Shown: positions 33,740-42,073 of the stretch, piece after piece
How positions within the stretch are numbered: position 1 is the first letter of the stretch
Layout of the letters: each line of letters begins with the position of its first letter
NCBI GenBank assembly: GCA_011390805.1
Contig: JAABRT010000006.1
Span: 1-64,000 of the forward strand
DNA length: 64,000 nt
From: Gemmatimonas sp.
GTDB lineage: Bacteria > Gemmatimonadota > Gemmatimonadetes > Gemmatimonadales > Gemmatimonadaceae
Direction of reading: 5' to 3'
Program-made: the position numbers and the translations under genes
The notes under the pieces: model-generated
The model's database searches: none
Seen by the model: the letters and a program-made list of their open reading frames with translations, nothing else
Told to the model about the DNA's origin: nothing

Positions 33740-35616
33740 TTGCCTCGGTGGTTCTTTACTCGTTGGTGATTGGTACCATGCTCGGCGCTGGTGCATGGCT
33801 GGCGGACAAGCTGGCGCGACGGGCTGGTGTGCCGCAGCGCATTGTGTGGTTCGGTGCAATGACAATGCTGTTTGCACTGACTGTTTCATCACCGTGGCGC
33901 GGGACAACTGCTACGGTGGTTGAGTTGCCGGTCGCAGTCGAGGCGACGACCGAAGCGGTAGTTGTGGCCCCGGAAGCATCGTGGTGGGCAACCATTCTCA
34001 CCCATGTGTCTGACGCGAGCTCCGTTGCTCTCAACACGCTGGCGTTATCTCTCACCGGGATCAGCGCGCGCGTTGCACCGGAAATCAATCTCGCATTCGG
34101 TACTGCGTGGCTTTTGTTGTCGGCGGTGCTGCTCGCTGTGTTGTTGTTAACCCTGCGGCGTCTTGATGTGCTGCGGCGCGGTTTTCCGCGTGCTCAGTTG
34201 CAGGGCGTTCAGGTGCGGGTGGGTGCGCTGCGAGGTCCCGCCGTATACGGTGTGCTCGCTCCCGAAATCGTGGTACCCACAGCACTGCTTGCCCGCTCAG
34301 CAGACGAACAGCAGCTTGTACTGGCACACGAAGACGAGCATCGTCGCGCGCGCGATCCGTTGCTGCTTGCGATCACTGCAGTGTTTGTCGCGCTGTTGCC
34401 GTGGCATCCGTTTGCCTGGTGGTGCGCTTCGCGTATACGACTCGCCACCGAACTTGACTGCGACGCGCGTGTGCTGCGTCGCGGTACATCCGCCCGTCGC
34501 TACGGTGCTCTGTTGCTCGCCGTTGCCGACAGCATGTCATCGGCGCCTCGCGCGCGACACGCGCTGGCCCTGCTCGACTCACGCCGCCATCTCGAACGGA
34601 GAATACTTGCCATGACCACACGTCCAACACGTCGCGCTCCGCTGGCGGCAACTGCGCTGTCGCTTGTCGGTGCCGCTGCAATCTTTGCGGCGTGCAGTAC
34701 TGATGTTCCGACGGCGGCGCAGGTGCGTGATGCTGATGCGACTACCGTGGTGCGTCAGCTTGGGTTGCCGAGTGGTGCAGGACAGATCGTGTATTTCGTA
34801 GATGGAAAGCAGATGGCCGATGCGGACATGGTTCCAGCGGAAAAAATCGCGTCAATCGAAGTGCGGCGTAAAAGTGCGGCTGGCGAGATATCCGAGGTGC
34901 ACATTCGCACAACGGACGCGGATAGCATGGTGGACCAGTTGAAGGCTGAGGCAAGCGAGATAGATCAGATACTCAGGTCACGGATTAACGAGTTTGGTGC
35001 GGATAGCGGCGCGCGAACCGCGCGCAGCAGGCGTGCGCTGATCGACTCGGTCTCGTTGGACACGATGGCATTCATCGAGGACACGATGCGATTTACGTCA
35101 CGCAGAGTTCGTTATAGCGCCGATACGATGGTCTTTCGCGGCGATACGCTGAGCTTTCGGAATGATTCGGTGAAGCTCGTTCTCGATGGACAGCTGATCT
35201 CTTCGAGGCCGACGGGCAGTGGTGATGCCGTTCAGGTCACGCGCGATTCCAGTTCGCGCCGAGCCTACACCATGCGTGCCGATACAGTGGAGATGCGCGA
35301 TTCACTCGGCCGAGTCAGGATTCGCGGCTACGGTGACGGCGTGTATTACCAGCTCCGGACGCCCGTGCAGAGAGCCGATACCGTTGTTGAAGTGCACGGT
35401 GCGGTACTGCGCGGCAGCAGCGCCCCGCTGCTGAAGACTGGCGGAGGCGGACCCCTGATCATCATCGATGGCGAGATCATGACCAACCCGGCAGCGATGA
35501 ATCGAATCAAGCCAGACGACATCGAGTCCATCGAAGTGATAAAAGGACCCTCCGCCACCAGGATCTACGGCACACGCGCCGCCGCTGGCGTCATTCAGAT
35601 CAAGACCAAGCCTTAG
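33736..35616 (+). CDS. M56 (BlaR1-like) sensor protease with TonB-plug-like C terminus
   Basis: A 626-residue membrane protein. Membrane helices lie at about 3-20, 38-50, 95-110, 120-140 and 210-225, with the zinc protease motif HEDEH (H198-H202) and an acid in ATELDCDARV. After a further helix near residue 310 (AATALSLVGAAAIFAACS) comes a periplasmic region rich in repeated ADTM/DSV segments. The last 50 residues (GGGGPLIIIDGEIMTNPAAM, NRIKPDDIESIEVIKGPSAT, RIYGTRAAAGVIQIKTKP) resemble the plug domain of TonB-dependent receptors. It likely cleaves the BlaI-like repressor on a signal; the plug-like tail may be the sensor. Confidence 0.85.
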   Translation: MIASVVLYSLVIGTMLGAGAWLADKLARRAGVPQRIVWFGAMTMLFALTVSSPWRGTTATVVELPVAVEATTEAVVVAPEASWWATILTHVSDASSVALNTLALSLTGISARVAPEINLAFGTAWLLLSAVLLAVLLLTLRRLDVLRRGFPRAQLQGVQVRVGALRGPAVYGVLAPEIVVPTALLARSADEQQLVLAHEDEHRRARDPLLLAITAVFVALLPWHPFAWWCASRIRLATELDCDARVLRRGTSARRYGALLLAVADSMSSAPRARHALALLDSRRHLERRILAMTTRPTRRAPLAATALSLVGAAAIFAACSTDVPTAAQVRDADATTVVRQLGLPSGAGQIVYFVDGKQMADADMVPAEKIASIEVRRKSAAGEISEVHIRTTDADSMVDQLKAEASEIDQILRSRINEFGADSGARTARSRRALIDSVSLDTMAFIEDTMRFTSRRVRYSADTMVFRGDTLSFRNDSVKLVLDGQLISSRPTGSGDAVQVTRDSSSRRAYTMRADTVEMRDSLGRVRIRGYGDGVYYQLRTPVQRADTVVEVHGAVLRGSSAPLLKTGGGGPLIIIDGEIMTNPAAMNRIKPDDIESIEVIKGPSATRIYGTRAAAGVIQIKTKP

Positions 35617-35682
35617 CTCTTATCCTTGTCGCAGCGCCCCTAGCCCCGGCGCTGCACCCCTCCCCCCGCCGAGCCCGGGGGC

Positions 35683-35766
35683 GGGTCGGCCCACCGCGCC
35701 GTCGGTCGGCCAGCGCCGGTCCCACCCGGCGCGCCCGGGCCGACCGTGGGCGCGACGGGCCGACCC
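35683..35766. repeat. Large imperfect GC hairpin between genes
   Basis: GGGTCGGCCC at 35683-35692 pairs with GGGCCGACCC at the right end (35757-35766); inside, CGCGCC, CGGTCGGCC and the perfect GCGCCGG/CCGGCGC (around 35713-35729) continue the stem with interruptions. It lies in the 254-bp gap between the M56 gene and the M14 gene; the rest of that gap holds C-rich sequence and no gene. It lacks the conserved tip of the three hairpins at 38.8-43.5 kb. A terminator or processing role is possible, though no T tract follows. Confidence 0.5.
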
Positions 35767-35870
35767 GACCACGGGCCCTGAGCACCGGACAGGGTTGCCG
35801 AACACGCGTCAGGAGTGCTGCGTAGAGGGTGAGACGCAGTTCAATCCCCCCGACGCCGCAGGAAGATTCA

Positions 35871-38774
35871 GTGATCCGTTTCAAGATCTCGCGCCAGCTG
35901 ACGCGCGCCCTCCTCACCCTTGCGCTGCTACCGATATCGACGGCCGCGGCGCAGATGATGTCCCTCGATACGCGCGACCCGTCGCAGAAGCAGGATGCCA
36001 GCTTCGAACAGGCGTATCGCGAGTGGATCATGAGTCCCAATCACGGCAGTCCGCTGGTTGACCACCTGCCGGTTGTGGAAGGCATTCCGATGCCGAAAGA
36101 CGTGCTTGGATATCACATCGGCGCACCGAAGAAACTCACGTACTACGCCGATCAGCTCAAGTACTATCGCGCGCTGGCAGCCGCGTCGCCGCGCGTTATG
36201 ATGGAATCGATTGGCCGCTCAGACGAAGGACGTGAACTCGTGGTGATCTGGATTTCGTCAGACGCCAACATGGCCAACATCGCGCAGAATCGTGCGAACC
36301 TGAAAAAGATTGCCGATCCGCGCGGCATGAGCGAAACGCAGGTCAAGGAGCTCATCAAGCAGACCAAGCCGCACTATCACTTCATGGGTGGTTTGCACAG
36401 CGGTGAGACCGGTCCGTCGGAAATGCTCATGGAGCTGGCGTACCGACTGGCCGTTGAAACGTCTCCGATCATTTCAGGCATTCGCGACAATCTCTACGTG
36501 TCCATCACGCCGGTAGCAGACGCTGACGGACGTGACCGGAACGTTGACTGGTTCTATCGCGGACTCGAAGCCGCCGATTCAGCGGCAGCGGAAGCCGCAC
36601 GTAAAGGCGACGCCACCGACACCGACAGCGCGTCAGGTGATTCAACGTCACGCGCACCAGCCGCACGCGGCGGTGGTCGCGGCATTGGCGCCGTTCCGTA
36701 CTGGGGCAAGTACGCCTATCACGACAACAATCGCGATATCAATCTCGTGCTCGATCAGATGCGCGCGATTGCCGATTGGTATTTCACGGCGCATCCGCCA
36801 ATCATGCACGACCTGCATGAGTCACTCGCATTGTTGTACACGTACAGCGGTGGCGCACCGCAGAACCCCAACCTTGATCCGTTGCTGTTTGCCGAACTCC
36901 CCTGGTTTGCAAACTGGGAAATGGCGCAGATGACCAAGTGGGGTATGCCCGGCGTGTATACACACGCATTCATGGACGGATGGTCGCCGGGATACCTGGG
37001 GTCGATTTCGTACAATCACAACGGCCTCATGAAAATGTACGAGACGCAGTCGGGGCGTGATCTCGACAGCGCAGCTGTGGCACGTGCGCGCAATCCACGC
37101 GTTGGCCCAACGCGGACGGCTGGGGGCGGCGGCATGGGCGGTGGAGGGGCCGTTCCCACAGGACGTGGCGGCGGACAGGATCGCGAATGGTACCGCGGCA
37201 TTCAGGTGGGCTTTAATGACGTGGCCACATTCACGCGCCGCGCGAACGCCAACTACATGCAGACCGGTGTGCTCTCCGCGTTGCAACTCGCATCAATGTT
37301 TCCTGCCACCGTGCTGGAAAACTTTTATGTGAAGACGCGCAACTCCATGGAGCATGGACGCACAAAAGCACCGTACGCCTACGTGATTCCGGTGCAGCGC
37401 GACATGACCAAGCCGGCTGAGATGGTCAAGATCCTGCGCTTTCAGCGAGTGGAGGTGGGTATCGCACGTGATGCCATCAAGGTGAACGATTCCACCACGT
37501 ATCCGGCCGGTTCATACGTGATCAAACTGAACCAGCCGTACGGTCGTCTGGCCAAGAATCTGCTTGAAAAGCAGAACTATCCCGACCCGCGCCTGCGCAC
37601 GTACGATGACAGTGGCTGGACGATGGGTTTTGCCATGGGTGTAGACGTTGTTGAAGTTGCAGACTCGTCAATCCTGAATGCGCCGGTCACAATGGTTGAC
37701 GAGGTCAAGCTCGCCGGTACAACGAAAGGCACTGGCACTGCCGCACTGGCCGTCGCGCATCTGGGATCAAACAACATGATCTCGCTGCGCTACAAGCTCA
37801 AAGACGTGCCCATGCGCGTCGCTGAAAAGAGCTTCACCGCCGAAGGTGTTGAGTTTCCGGCCGGTTCGTTCATCATCACCGACATGACCGCCGCTGATCG
37901 TGTGCGCGCGGCTGTGGCAGAACTTGGTCTTTCCGCAGCGTCACTGAACGCCGCGCCGACCGTTGCCACGCACGATGCAGTGCCACCTCGTGTGGCCATC
38001 TACACGCAGTGGAGCGGAACGCAGAGTCTCGGTTGGTATCGCCTTACGTTCGACAAGTTCGGTGTACCGTTTGATCTCATCTACAAAGAGCGCGTCATGG
38101 AAGGCAACTTGCGCGATCAGTACGATGTGATCCTGATGGCCGAGCAAAACCTCAGTCGCAGCACAGTCATGGCGCCCAAGGCGGCCAATCCCACACCGTA
38201 CAAAAAGAGCGACAAGTATCAGTTCCTCGGCATGTACGGTGAGACCGATGACATGTCAGGCGGCTTCGGACAGAAAGGCGTTGACGCGTTCGCGGCGTTT
38301 CTTGAAGCGGGCGGCACACTCATCGCTGTTGGCGAAGCATCACGGTTGCCGATTGAGTTCGGCTGGGCGGGTACGGTGAACAAGACATCCGTACCGGGTC
38401 TTACTGCGCAGCGTCCGCTCATTGAAGGCGAGATCATCAAGACTGATCATCCTGTGTTCTACGGCTTCGCCAACAAAACCATTCCGGTGAAGTACGTTGG
38501 TGGCACGCCATTCGAAGTCGGCATTGCCAATCAGAGCAATGTGCTGGCGCGCTACGTGGGCGGTGACGATGCGGTGCTGTCGGGGTTGATGGTCAATGCG
38601 GATTCGCTCAAGGGTCGCCCGTTTGCGGTGGACATTCCCGACGCGTACAAGGGCAAAGGGCGCGTGATCATGTTCTCCAACAATCCGATTTATCGGTGGC
38701 AGAATCATGGGGAGTTCAACATGATTTTTAACGCCGTGATCAACTGGAACGCGCAGCCAGCGCTCGTTCAGTAG
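35871..38774 (+). CDS. Secreted M14 zinc carboxypeptidase-family protein
   Basis: From GTG 35871, behind an AGGAAG ribosome site (35860-35865), the product has 967 residues. A signal peptide (LTRALLTLALLPISTAAAQ) is followed by an M14 domain: GGLHSGETGPSE (H176, E179), HDNNRDINL and the third zinc His in IMHDLHES. Residues near 420-440 are a Gly-rich low-complexity insert. The long C-terminal region (DLIYKERVMEGNLRDQYDVI, AAFLEAGGTLIAVGEASRL) resembles a glutamine-amidotransferase-like fold seen in other large M14 proteins. It probably degrades peptides in the periplasm or outside. Confidence 0.85.
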   Translation: MIRFKISRQLTRALLTLALLPISTAAAQMMSLDTRDPSQKQDASFEQAYREWIMSPNHGSPLVDHLPVVEGIPMPKDVLGYHIGAPKKLTYYADQLKYYRALAAASPRVMMESIGRSDEGRELVVIWISSDANMANIAQNRANLKKIADPRGMSETQVKELIKQTKPHYHFMGGLHSGETGPSEMLMELAYRLAVETSPIISGIRDNLYVSITPVADADGRDRNVDWFYRGLEAADSAAAEAARKGDATDTDSASGDSTSRAPAARGGGRGIGAVPYWGKYAYHDNNRDINLVLDQMRAIADWYFTAHPPIMHDLHESLALLYTYSGGAPQNPNLDPLLFAELPWFANWEMAQMTKWGMPGVYTHAFMDGWSPGYLGSISYNHNGLMKMYETQSGRDLDSAAVARARNPRVGPTRTAGGGGMGGGGAVPTGRGGGQDREWYRGIQVGFNDVATFTRRANANYMQTGVLSALQLASMFPATVLENFYVKTRNSMEHGRTKAPYAYVIPVQRDMTKPAEMVKILRFQRVEVGIARDAIKVNDSTTYPAGSYVIKLNQPYGRLAKNLLEKQNYPDPRLRTYDDSGWTMGFAMGVDVVEVADSSILNAPVTMVDEVKLAGTTKGTGTAALAVAHLGSNNMISLRYKLKDVPMRVAEKSFTAEGVEFPAGSFIITDMTAADRVRAAVAELGLSAASLNAAPTVATHDAVPPRVAIYTQWSGTQSLGWYRLTFDKFGVPFDLIYKERVMEGNLRDQYDVILMAEQNLSRSTVMAPKAANPTPYKKSDKYQFLGMYGETDDMSGGFGQKGVDAFAAFLEAGGTLIAVGEASRLPIEFGWAGTVNKTSVPGLTAQRPLIEGEIIKTDHPVFYGFANKTIPVKYVGGTPFEVGIANQSNVLARYVGGDDAVLSGLMVNADSLKGRPFAVDIPDAYKGKGRVIMFSNNPIYRWQNHGEFNMIFNAVINWNAQPALVQ

Positions 38775-38789
38775 CGCTCTCGTATTTGG

Positions 38790-38871
38790 GGCCAAACGGC
38801 CGACTCCCCCCGGGGCTTGCCACTGCCGCTGCGCGGCAGAAGCCGCCCCGGGGGGAGTCGGCCGTTTGGCC
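38790..38871. repeat. Conserved-tip hairpin, copy A
   Basis: A 27-base left arm (38790-38816) is the perfect reverse complement of 38845-38871. Towards the tip is an asymmetric internal loop, TTGCCA on the left and AAGCC on the right, then an inner stem CTGCCGC/GCGGCAG (38823-38829, 38833-38839) with loop TGC. It starts 15 bp after the M14 stop codon. The tip is shared with copies B (41894) and C (43425); the outer arms are mostly not. No T tract follows. Confidence 0.85.
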
Positions 38872-38955
38872 TCGGCGAGGTGGGTTGGACTGCAGTACGC
38901 GGGGGCGCGTTCGCAGGATCGGGCTGGGTGGGGGCCTTGCAGAGCGAAACTACTG

Positions 38956-38989
38956 TTGAATACTATTATTCTATAGTACTATTAAGTAC
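38956..38989 (+). promoter_or_regulatory. AT-rich promoter/operator region before the PadR gene
   Basis: A 34-bp AT-rich island in GC-rich surroundings. ACTAT (38962-38966) and ATAGT (38973-38977) form one inverted repeat; GTACT (38976-38980) and AGTAC (38985-38989) form a second that overlaps it. TTGAAT at 38956 could be a -35 box with TACTAT at 38977 as -10, though the 15-bp spacing is short. Position and palindromes fit PadR autoregulation. Confidence 0.45.
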
Positions 38990-39012
38990 AACGCTCACCT
39001 GTGGCCGGACCC

Positions 39013-39339
39013 ATGAAATCGAACTGGTTCTATCTGCTTCTATCGCTTGCTGCGGGGCCTCGGCACGGCAGCGCCATTCAGGACGAGGCGCGGGCGCTGA
39101 GCGATGGCACGGTACGTCTGTGGCCTGCCACGTTGTATGGCTCGCTGGAGGAACTGCTTCGACTTGGTTGGATAGAGGAACTTCATGAGCGAGAGCGTCC
39201 TGTCGGCGCATCGGGACGGGAGCGATTTTACCGACTCACGGCCGTCGGACGACAGACGCTTGAGGCGGAGTGCAGCCGGCTGGAGTCGGTCACGAGGAAA
39301 GCGCGCGCGCGCCTGTCTGGTGTTGAGGCTCTGGCATGA
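39013..39339 (+). CDS. PadR-family transcriptional regulator
   Basis: A 108-residue winged-helix protein: WFYLLLSLAAGPRHGSAIQD, then VRLWPATLYGSLEELLRLGW and YRLTAVGRQTLEAECSRLE with a short C-terminal helix. ATG 39013 is used; GTG 39001 would add four residues. PadR genes of this short type are commonly found just before ADOP-type permease genes, and here the stop overlaps the start of such a membrane-protein gene (ATGA, 39336-39339). Confidence 0.85.
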   Translation: MKSNWFYLLLSLAAGPRHGSAIQDEARALSDGTVRLWPATLYGSLEELLRLGWIEELHERERPVGASGRERFYRLTAVGRQTLEAECSRLESVTRKARARLSGVEALA

Positions 39340-40388
39340 GCGACGACGCCGGGACTTCGATATGGCGCCGAGTGTGGAGCCGCGTGTACGCTGCGTTTCT
39401 CGTCCTGCTTCCTCGCGCTCTGCGCGACAAGCACGGTCAGTCCATGCAGGAGCTTTTCGACCGTGAAGTCGAACGGAACGTGAGCGCTGGACTGTTCAGC
39501 GTGAGCATGACTGCCATGGCGGGCATTGCCGACCTGGTTCAGCGCGGCATCCGTGAACGGGCCGGGATGGAACGCCGTGCGTGGGGGAATGGCGACGTAC
39601 TTCTCCTGCGGGACACGGGTGTGGGATTTGTGTTCGGCTTCCTTGTGCTCACCGTTTTTTTCGTGTTTCTCGCCGTTCGCTCTAAACTCGAGTTGTTCAG
39701 TGACGACCGGCTCGCCGTTGTGTTGTATGCCATCCCGTTTACCGCGGCAATCACGATCCCTATGGCGCTCTTCATTGCCGTGCTTTTCGCCGCGCGCGGC
39801 AGGACGATGAGCGCCGCGCTACCAGCGCACGCAATGTCGAAGCGCCTGGCGCCACTGATCGGTTTTGCCACTGTGATCGCCGTGCTGTTGTTCGGTATGA
39901 ACGCGGAAATCGTGCCCCGTGCCAATGCTCGCTTGGAGGCAATCTACTCGGCCACAACTGATGTCCCGCGCGGTAATCGAAGCCTGACGTTGACGGAACT
40001 GCACGCGAAGTCCCAACAGTTCCGCGTCGAAGCCGGCGTGATTAACGCGAGAACCTCGCGAGAAACGCTGGTCGGCTACCAGGTTGAAACTCACAAAAAG
40101 TTTGTTCTGCCAGTTGCCTGCGTGCTGCTCACTCTGCTGGCGGTGGGGATAGTACGACGAGCACCGCACGCCGGCCTTTTCCTGCAAGTTGTCGCAAGCG
40201 TGATCGTGTTCTACGGCTACTACGCCGTTCTCTCCGTAGGCGAAAGCCTGGCGATGAACATGGTGTTCACGCCGTGGCTCGCCATGTGGAGCGCCAACAT
40301 TTTGGTGCTGACCATAGCGATGACCACGCTCTGGCCACGCCGAAAGGGCCAAAGCGGTGAGTGGTCACACGCCGAGTTAACGGGTTAA
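39336..40388 (+). CDS. Membrane protein with ADOP-like N terminus and permease-like helices
   Basis: A 350-residue protein. The first 70 residues (VWSRVYAAFLVLLPRALRDK, HGQSMQELFDREV) resemble the cytoplasmic N-terminal segment of ADOP-type ABC permeases. Six hydrophobic helices follow, two near 93-150, two near 170-190 and 255-275, and a final pair (VVASVIVFYGYYAVLSVGES, PWLAMWSANILVLTIAMTTL) that resembles the end of LptF/LptG permeases. The large MacB-like periplasmic domain is absent. No ATPase gene is adjacent. It is coupled to the PadR regulator; the substrate, if any, is unknown. Confidence 0.65.
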   Translation: MSDDAGTSIWRRVWSRVYAAFLVLLPRALRDKHGQSMQELFDREVERNVSAGLFSVSMTAMAGIADLVQRGIRERAGMERRAWGNGDVLLLRDTGVGFVFGFLVLTVFFVFLAVRSKLELFSDDRLAVVLYAIPFTAAITIPMALFIAVLFAARGRTMSAALPAHAMSKRLAPLIGFATVIAVLLFGMNAEIVPRANARLEAIYSATTDVPRGNRSLTLTELHAKSQQFRVEAGVINARTSRETLVGYQVETHKKFVLPVACVLLTLLAVGIVRRAPHAGLFLQVVASVIVFYGYYAVLSVGESLAMNMVFTPWLAMWSANILVLTIAMTTLWPRRKGQSGEWSHAELTG

Positions 40389-40466
40389 GGCGCGCGAGAT
40401 TTCCGATAAGGTGCGGCCGGGATTGCGCGAGACAATCCAAACCGACACCCGGATAGCAGGCGGCAG

Positions 40467-41156
40467 CTAGCTGGCCGCCACAACTGCTGCGGTTGTAGCG
40501 GCCATGATGGCGGCGTGGGCGGCGGCGATGGACTGGGCGGCTGCTTGGCTGCCGGCGCTTGACTCGACGATGTTCTTGAGGCGGGTCTTGTGGGCGCGAA
40601 GCTCGGTGCGTGTGTAGATCGCGGACAGCGCGCCCGCGAGATTGGCGATGCCGATGAGCGCAGCGGTGCGCTCGTCTGGTTTCTTGCCGCCGTCAAGCAC
40701 GGCTTTGATGCGGCGAATGAGCGCCTGTTCCGGACGGCCGTCTACGGTGGGGTATACCCGGCGACGGAAGAGCAGCAGGATTTGCTGCTCGGTCTCACGC
40801 AACACACCAGCGCGACACAACTCCTGCGCGACGGTGTGCCGAAGCTTTGGGGTCTGCGCAATCCGCGAGACCGCTGAAGCCGGCGAGCGGCGTCGCTTGG
40901 CGTTGGTCAGGCGACTGATAGCGAGATCCAACGATGGTTCGCCGATGGGCGATTGATCGCGCAGCTCGACAAACTGCTTTTTCTTTTTCCCGTCTGGACC
41001 TTCGTGCACGATCTCAATACGCTTGGCGAGCAGTAACTCGGTCAAGAGCGCGCCGCCCAGTCCGTAGCCAAGCATGCTGCTGAAGGCGACGGTGCCTTTG
41101 TTGTCGCACAAGGCCAGCAACAACAACTCGTGATGAAGACGAAGTTGATCTTTCAT
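40467..41156 (-). CDS. GPP34 (GOLPH3-like) family protein
   Basis: A 229-residue protein: LRLHHELLLLALCDNKGTVA, MLGYGLGGALLTELLLAKRI, then SPIGEPSLDLAISRLTNAKR and ERTAALIGIANLAGALSAIY. This is the helical GPP34 domain related to eukaryotic Golgi phosphoprotein 3, which binds phosphoinositides there; bacterial roles are not well established. A hydrophobic Ala-rich stretch forms the C terminus (IAAAHAAIMAATTAAVVAA). It is on the strand opposite to its neighbours. Confidence 0.78.
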   Translation of the reverse strand: MKDQLRLHHELLLLALCDNKGTVAFSSMLGYGLGGALLTELLLAKRIEIVHEGPDGKKKKQFVELRDQSPIGEPSLDLAISRLTNAKRRRSPASAVSRIAQTPKLRHTVAQELCRAGVLRETEQQILLLFRRRVYPTVDGRPEQALIRRIKAVLDGGKKPDERTAALIGIANLAGALSAIYTRTELRAHKTRLKNIVESSAGSQAAAQSIAAAHAAIMAATTAAVVAAS

Positions 41157-41256
41157 GTCACGTGGGGAGAGAAGGAAAGCACAACGTGCTGCGGAACAAA
41201 AGCCCTAAAGCGTTGTATGACAATGTGTTGGATAAATCTGTAACGAAGGAGCTTTT

Positions 41257-41853
41257 ATGACTGCATTTATGAATTCTGACAAGACGTACGACCTCAGCAA
41301 TCGGAAAGTTGCCATTCTGGCAACGAACGGATTTGAACAGTCTGAGCTTGATTCACCGTTTGACGCGCTCAAAAGAGCTGGCGCGACGGTGAGCATCATA
41401 TCTATTCGCGATTCCGCACACACGATTCGCGGTTGGGCCAATGGAAAGTGGTCTGAGAAAACAATTGACGTTGATGGCACTGTACCTGCAATGAAGGCGG
41501 ACGCGTTTGATGCGTTGATGTTGCCGGGTGGTGTGATGAATCCTGATAAGCTGCGTGCGAACAGTGATGCAGTGAACTTTGTCCGCGATTTCTTTGAAGC
41601 CGGAAAGCCGGTCGCAGCTATTTGCCACGCGCCGTGGATCATTGCAGAAGCAGGCGCGGCGAAGGGACGTCGCATGACGTCATACGGTTCAATCCGCACT
41701 GATCTGGAGAATGCGGGTGCCAACTGGGTCGACGAGTCAGTCGTTGTTGATCAGGGACTCGTGACGAGCCGGAGTCCGAAGGATCTCGATGACTTTAATG
41801 CGAAGCTTGTAGAAGAAGTGTTTGAGGGTGTGCATGAGGGTCAGCACGCCTAA
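41257..41853 (+). CDS. DJ-1/PfpI-family protein
   Basis: A 198-residue single-domain protein: KVAILATNGFEQSELDSPFD with the conserved Glu, DALMLPGGVMNPDKLR and the nucleophile elbow AICHAPWIIAEAG with the reactive Cys-His. This is the PfpI/YhbO branch, linked to protection from glycation and general stress. The AGGAGC ribosome site lies just before ATG 41257. It stands alone, ending 40 bp before hairpin copy B. Confidence 0.9.
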   Translation: MTAFMNSDKTYDLSNRKVAILATNGFEQSELDSPFDALKRAGATVSIISIRDSAHTIRGWANGKWSEKTIDVDGTVPAMKADAFDALMLPGGVMNPDKLRANSDAVNFVRDFFEAGKPVAAICHAPWIIAEAGAAKGRRMTSYGSIRTDLENAGANWVDESVVVDQGLVTSRSPKDLDDFNAKLVEEVFEGVHEGQHA

Positions 41854-41893
41854 CGCACCTGACCGCATGTAGACCTGAAGATTTGTGCGTGGG

Positions 41894-41973
41894 CCGAGAG
41901 GGCCCGCGACTCCCGGGGCTTGCCACTGCCGCTTTGCGGCAGAAGCCGCCCCGGGAGCCGCGGGCCCTCTCGG
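41894..41973. repeat. Conserved-tip hairpin, copy B
   Basis: The 26-base left arm (41894-41919) pairs with 41948-41973 with a single mismatch. The same asymmetric internal loop TTGCCA/AAGCC and inner stem CTGCCGC/GCGGCAG (41926-41932, 41936-41942) as in copy A are present, with loop TTT. The outer arm differs from copy A except for a few bases next to the tip. It lies 40 bp after the DJ-1 gene and 100 bp before a lipoprotein gene. Confidence 0.85.
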
Positions 41974-42073
41974 TTTTCGAGCGTCGGGCATTGCGGAGTG
42001 ATGGTAGGGTATCTGATTCGTGGCCTCAGCTGCACTTTGTGGGGCTTGCCCTTACTTTGGCTGAGGATGCTGC

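Noticed and set aside
33335-35616. Beta-lactam resistance operon
   Set aside because: BlaI/BlaR1-like regulators are present but no beta-lactamase or PBP2a gene follows them; the serine hydrolase at 51.8 kb is distant and unassigned.
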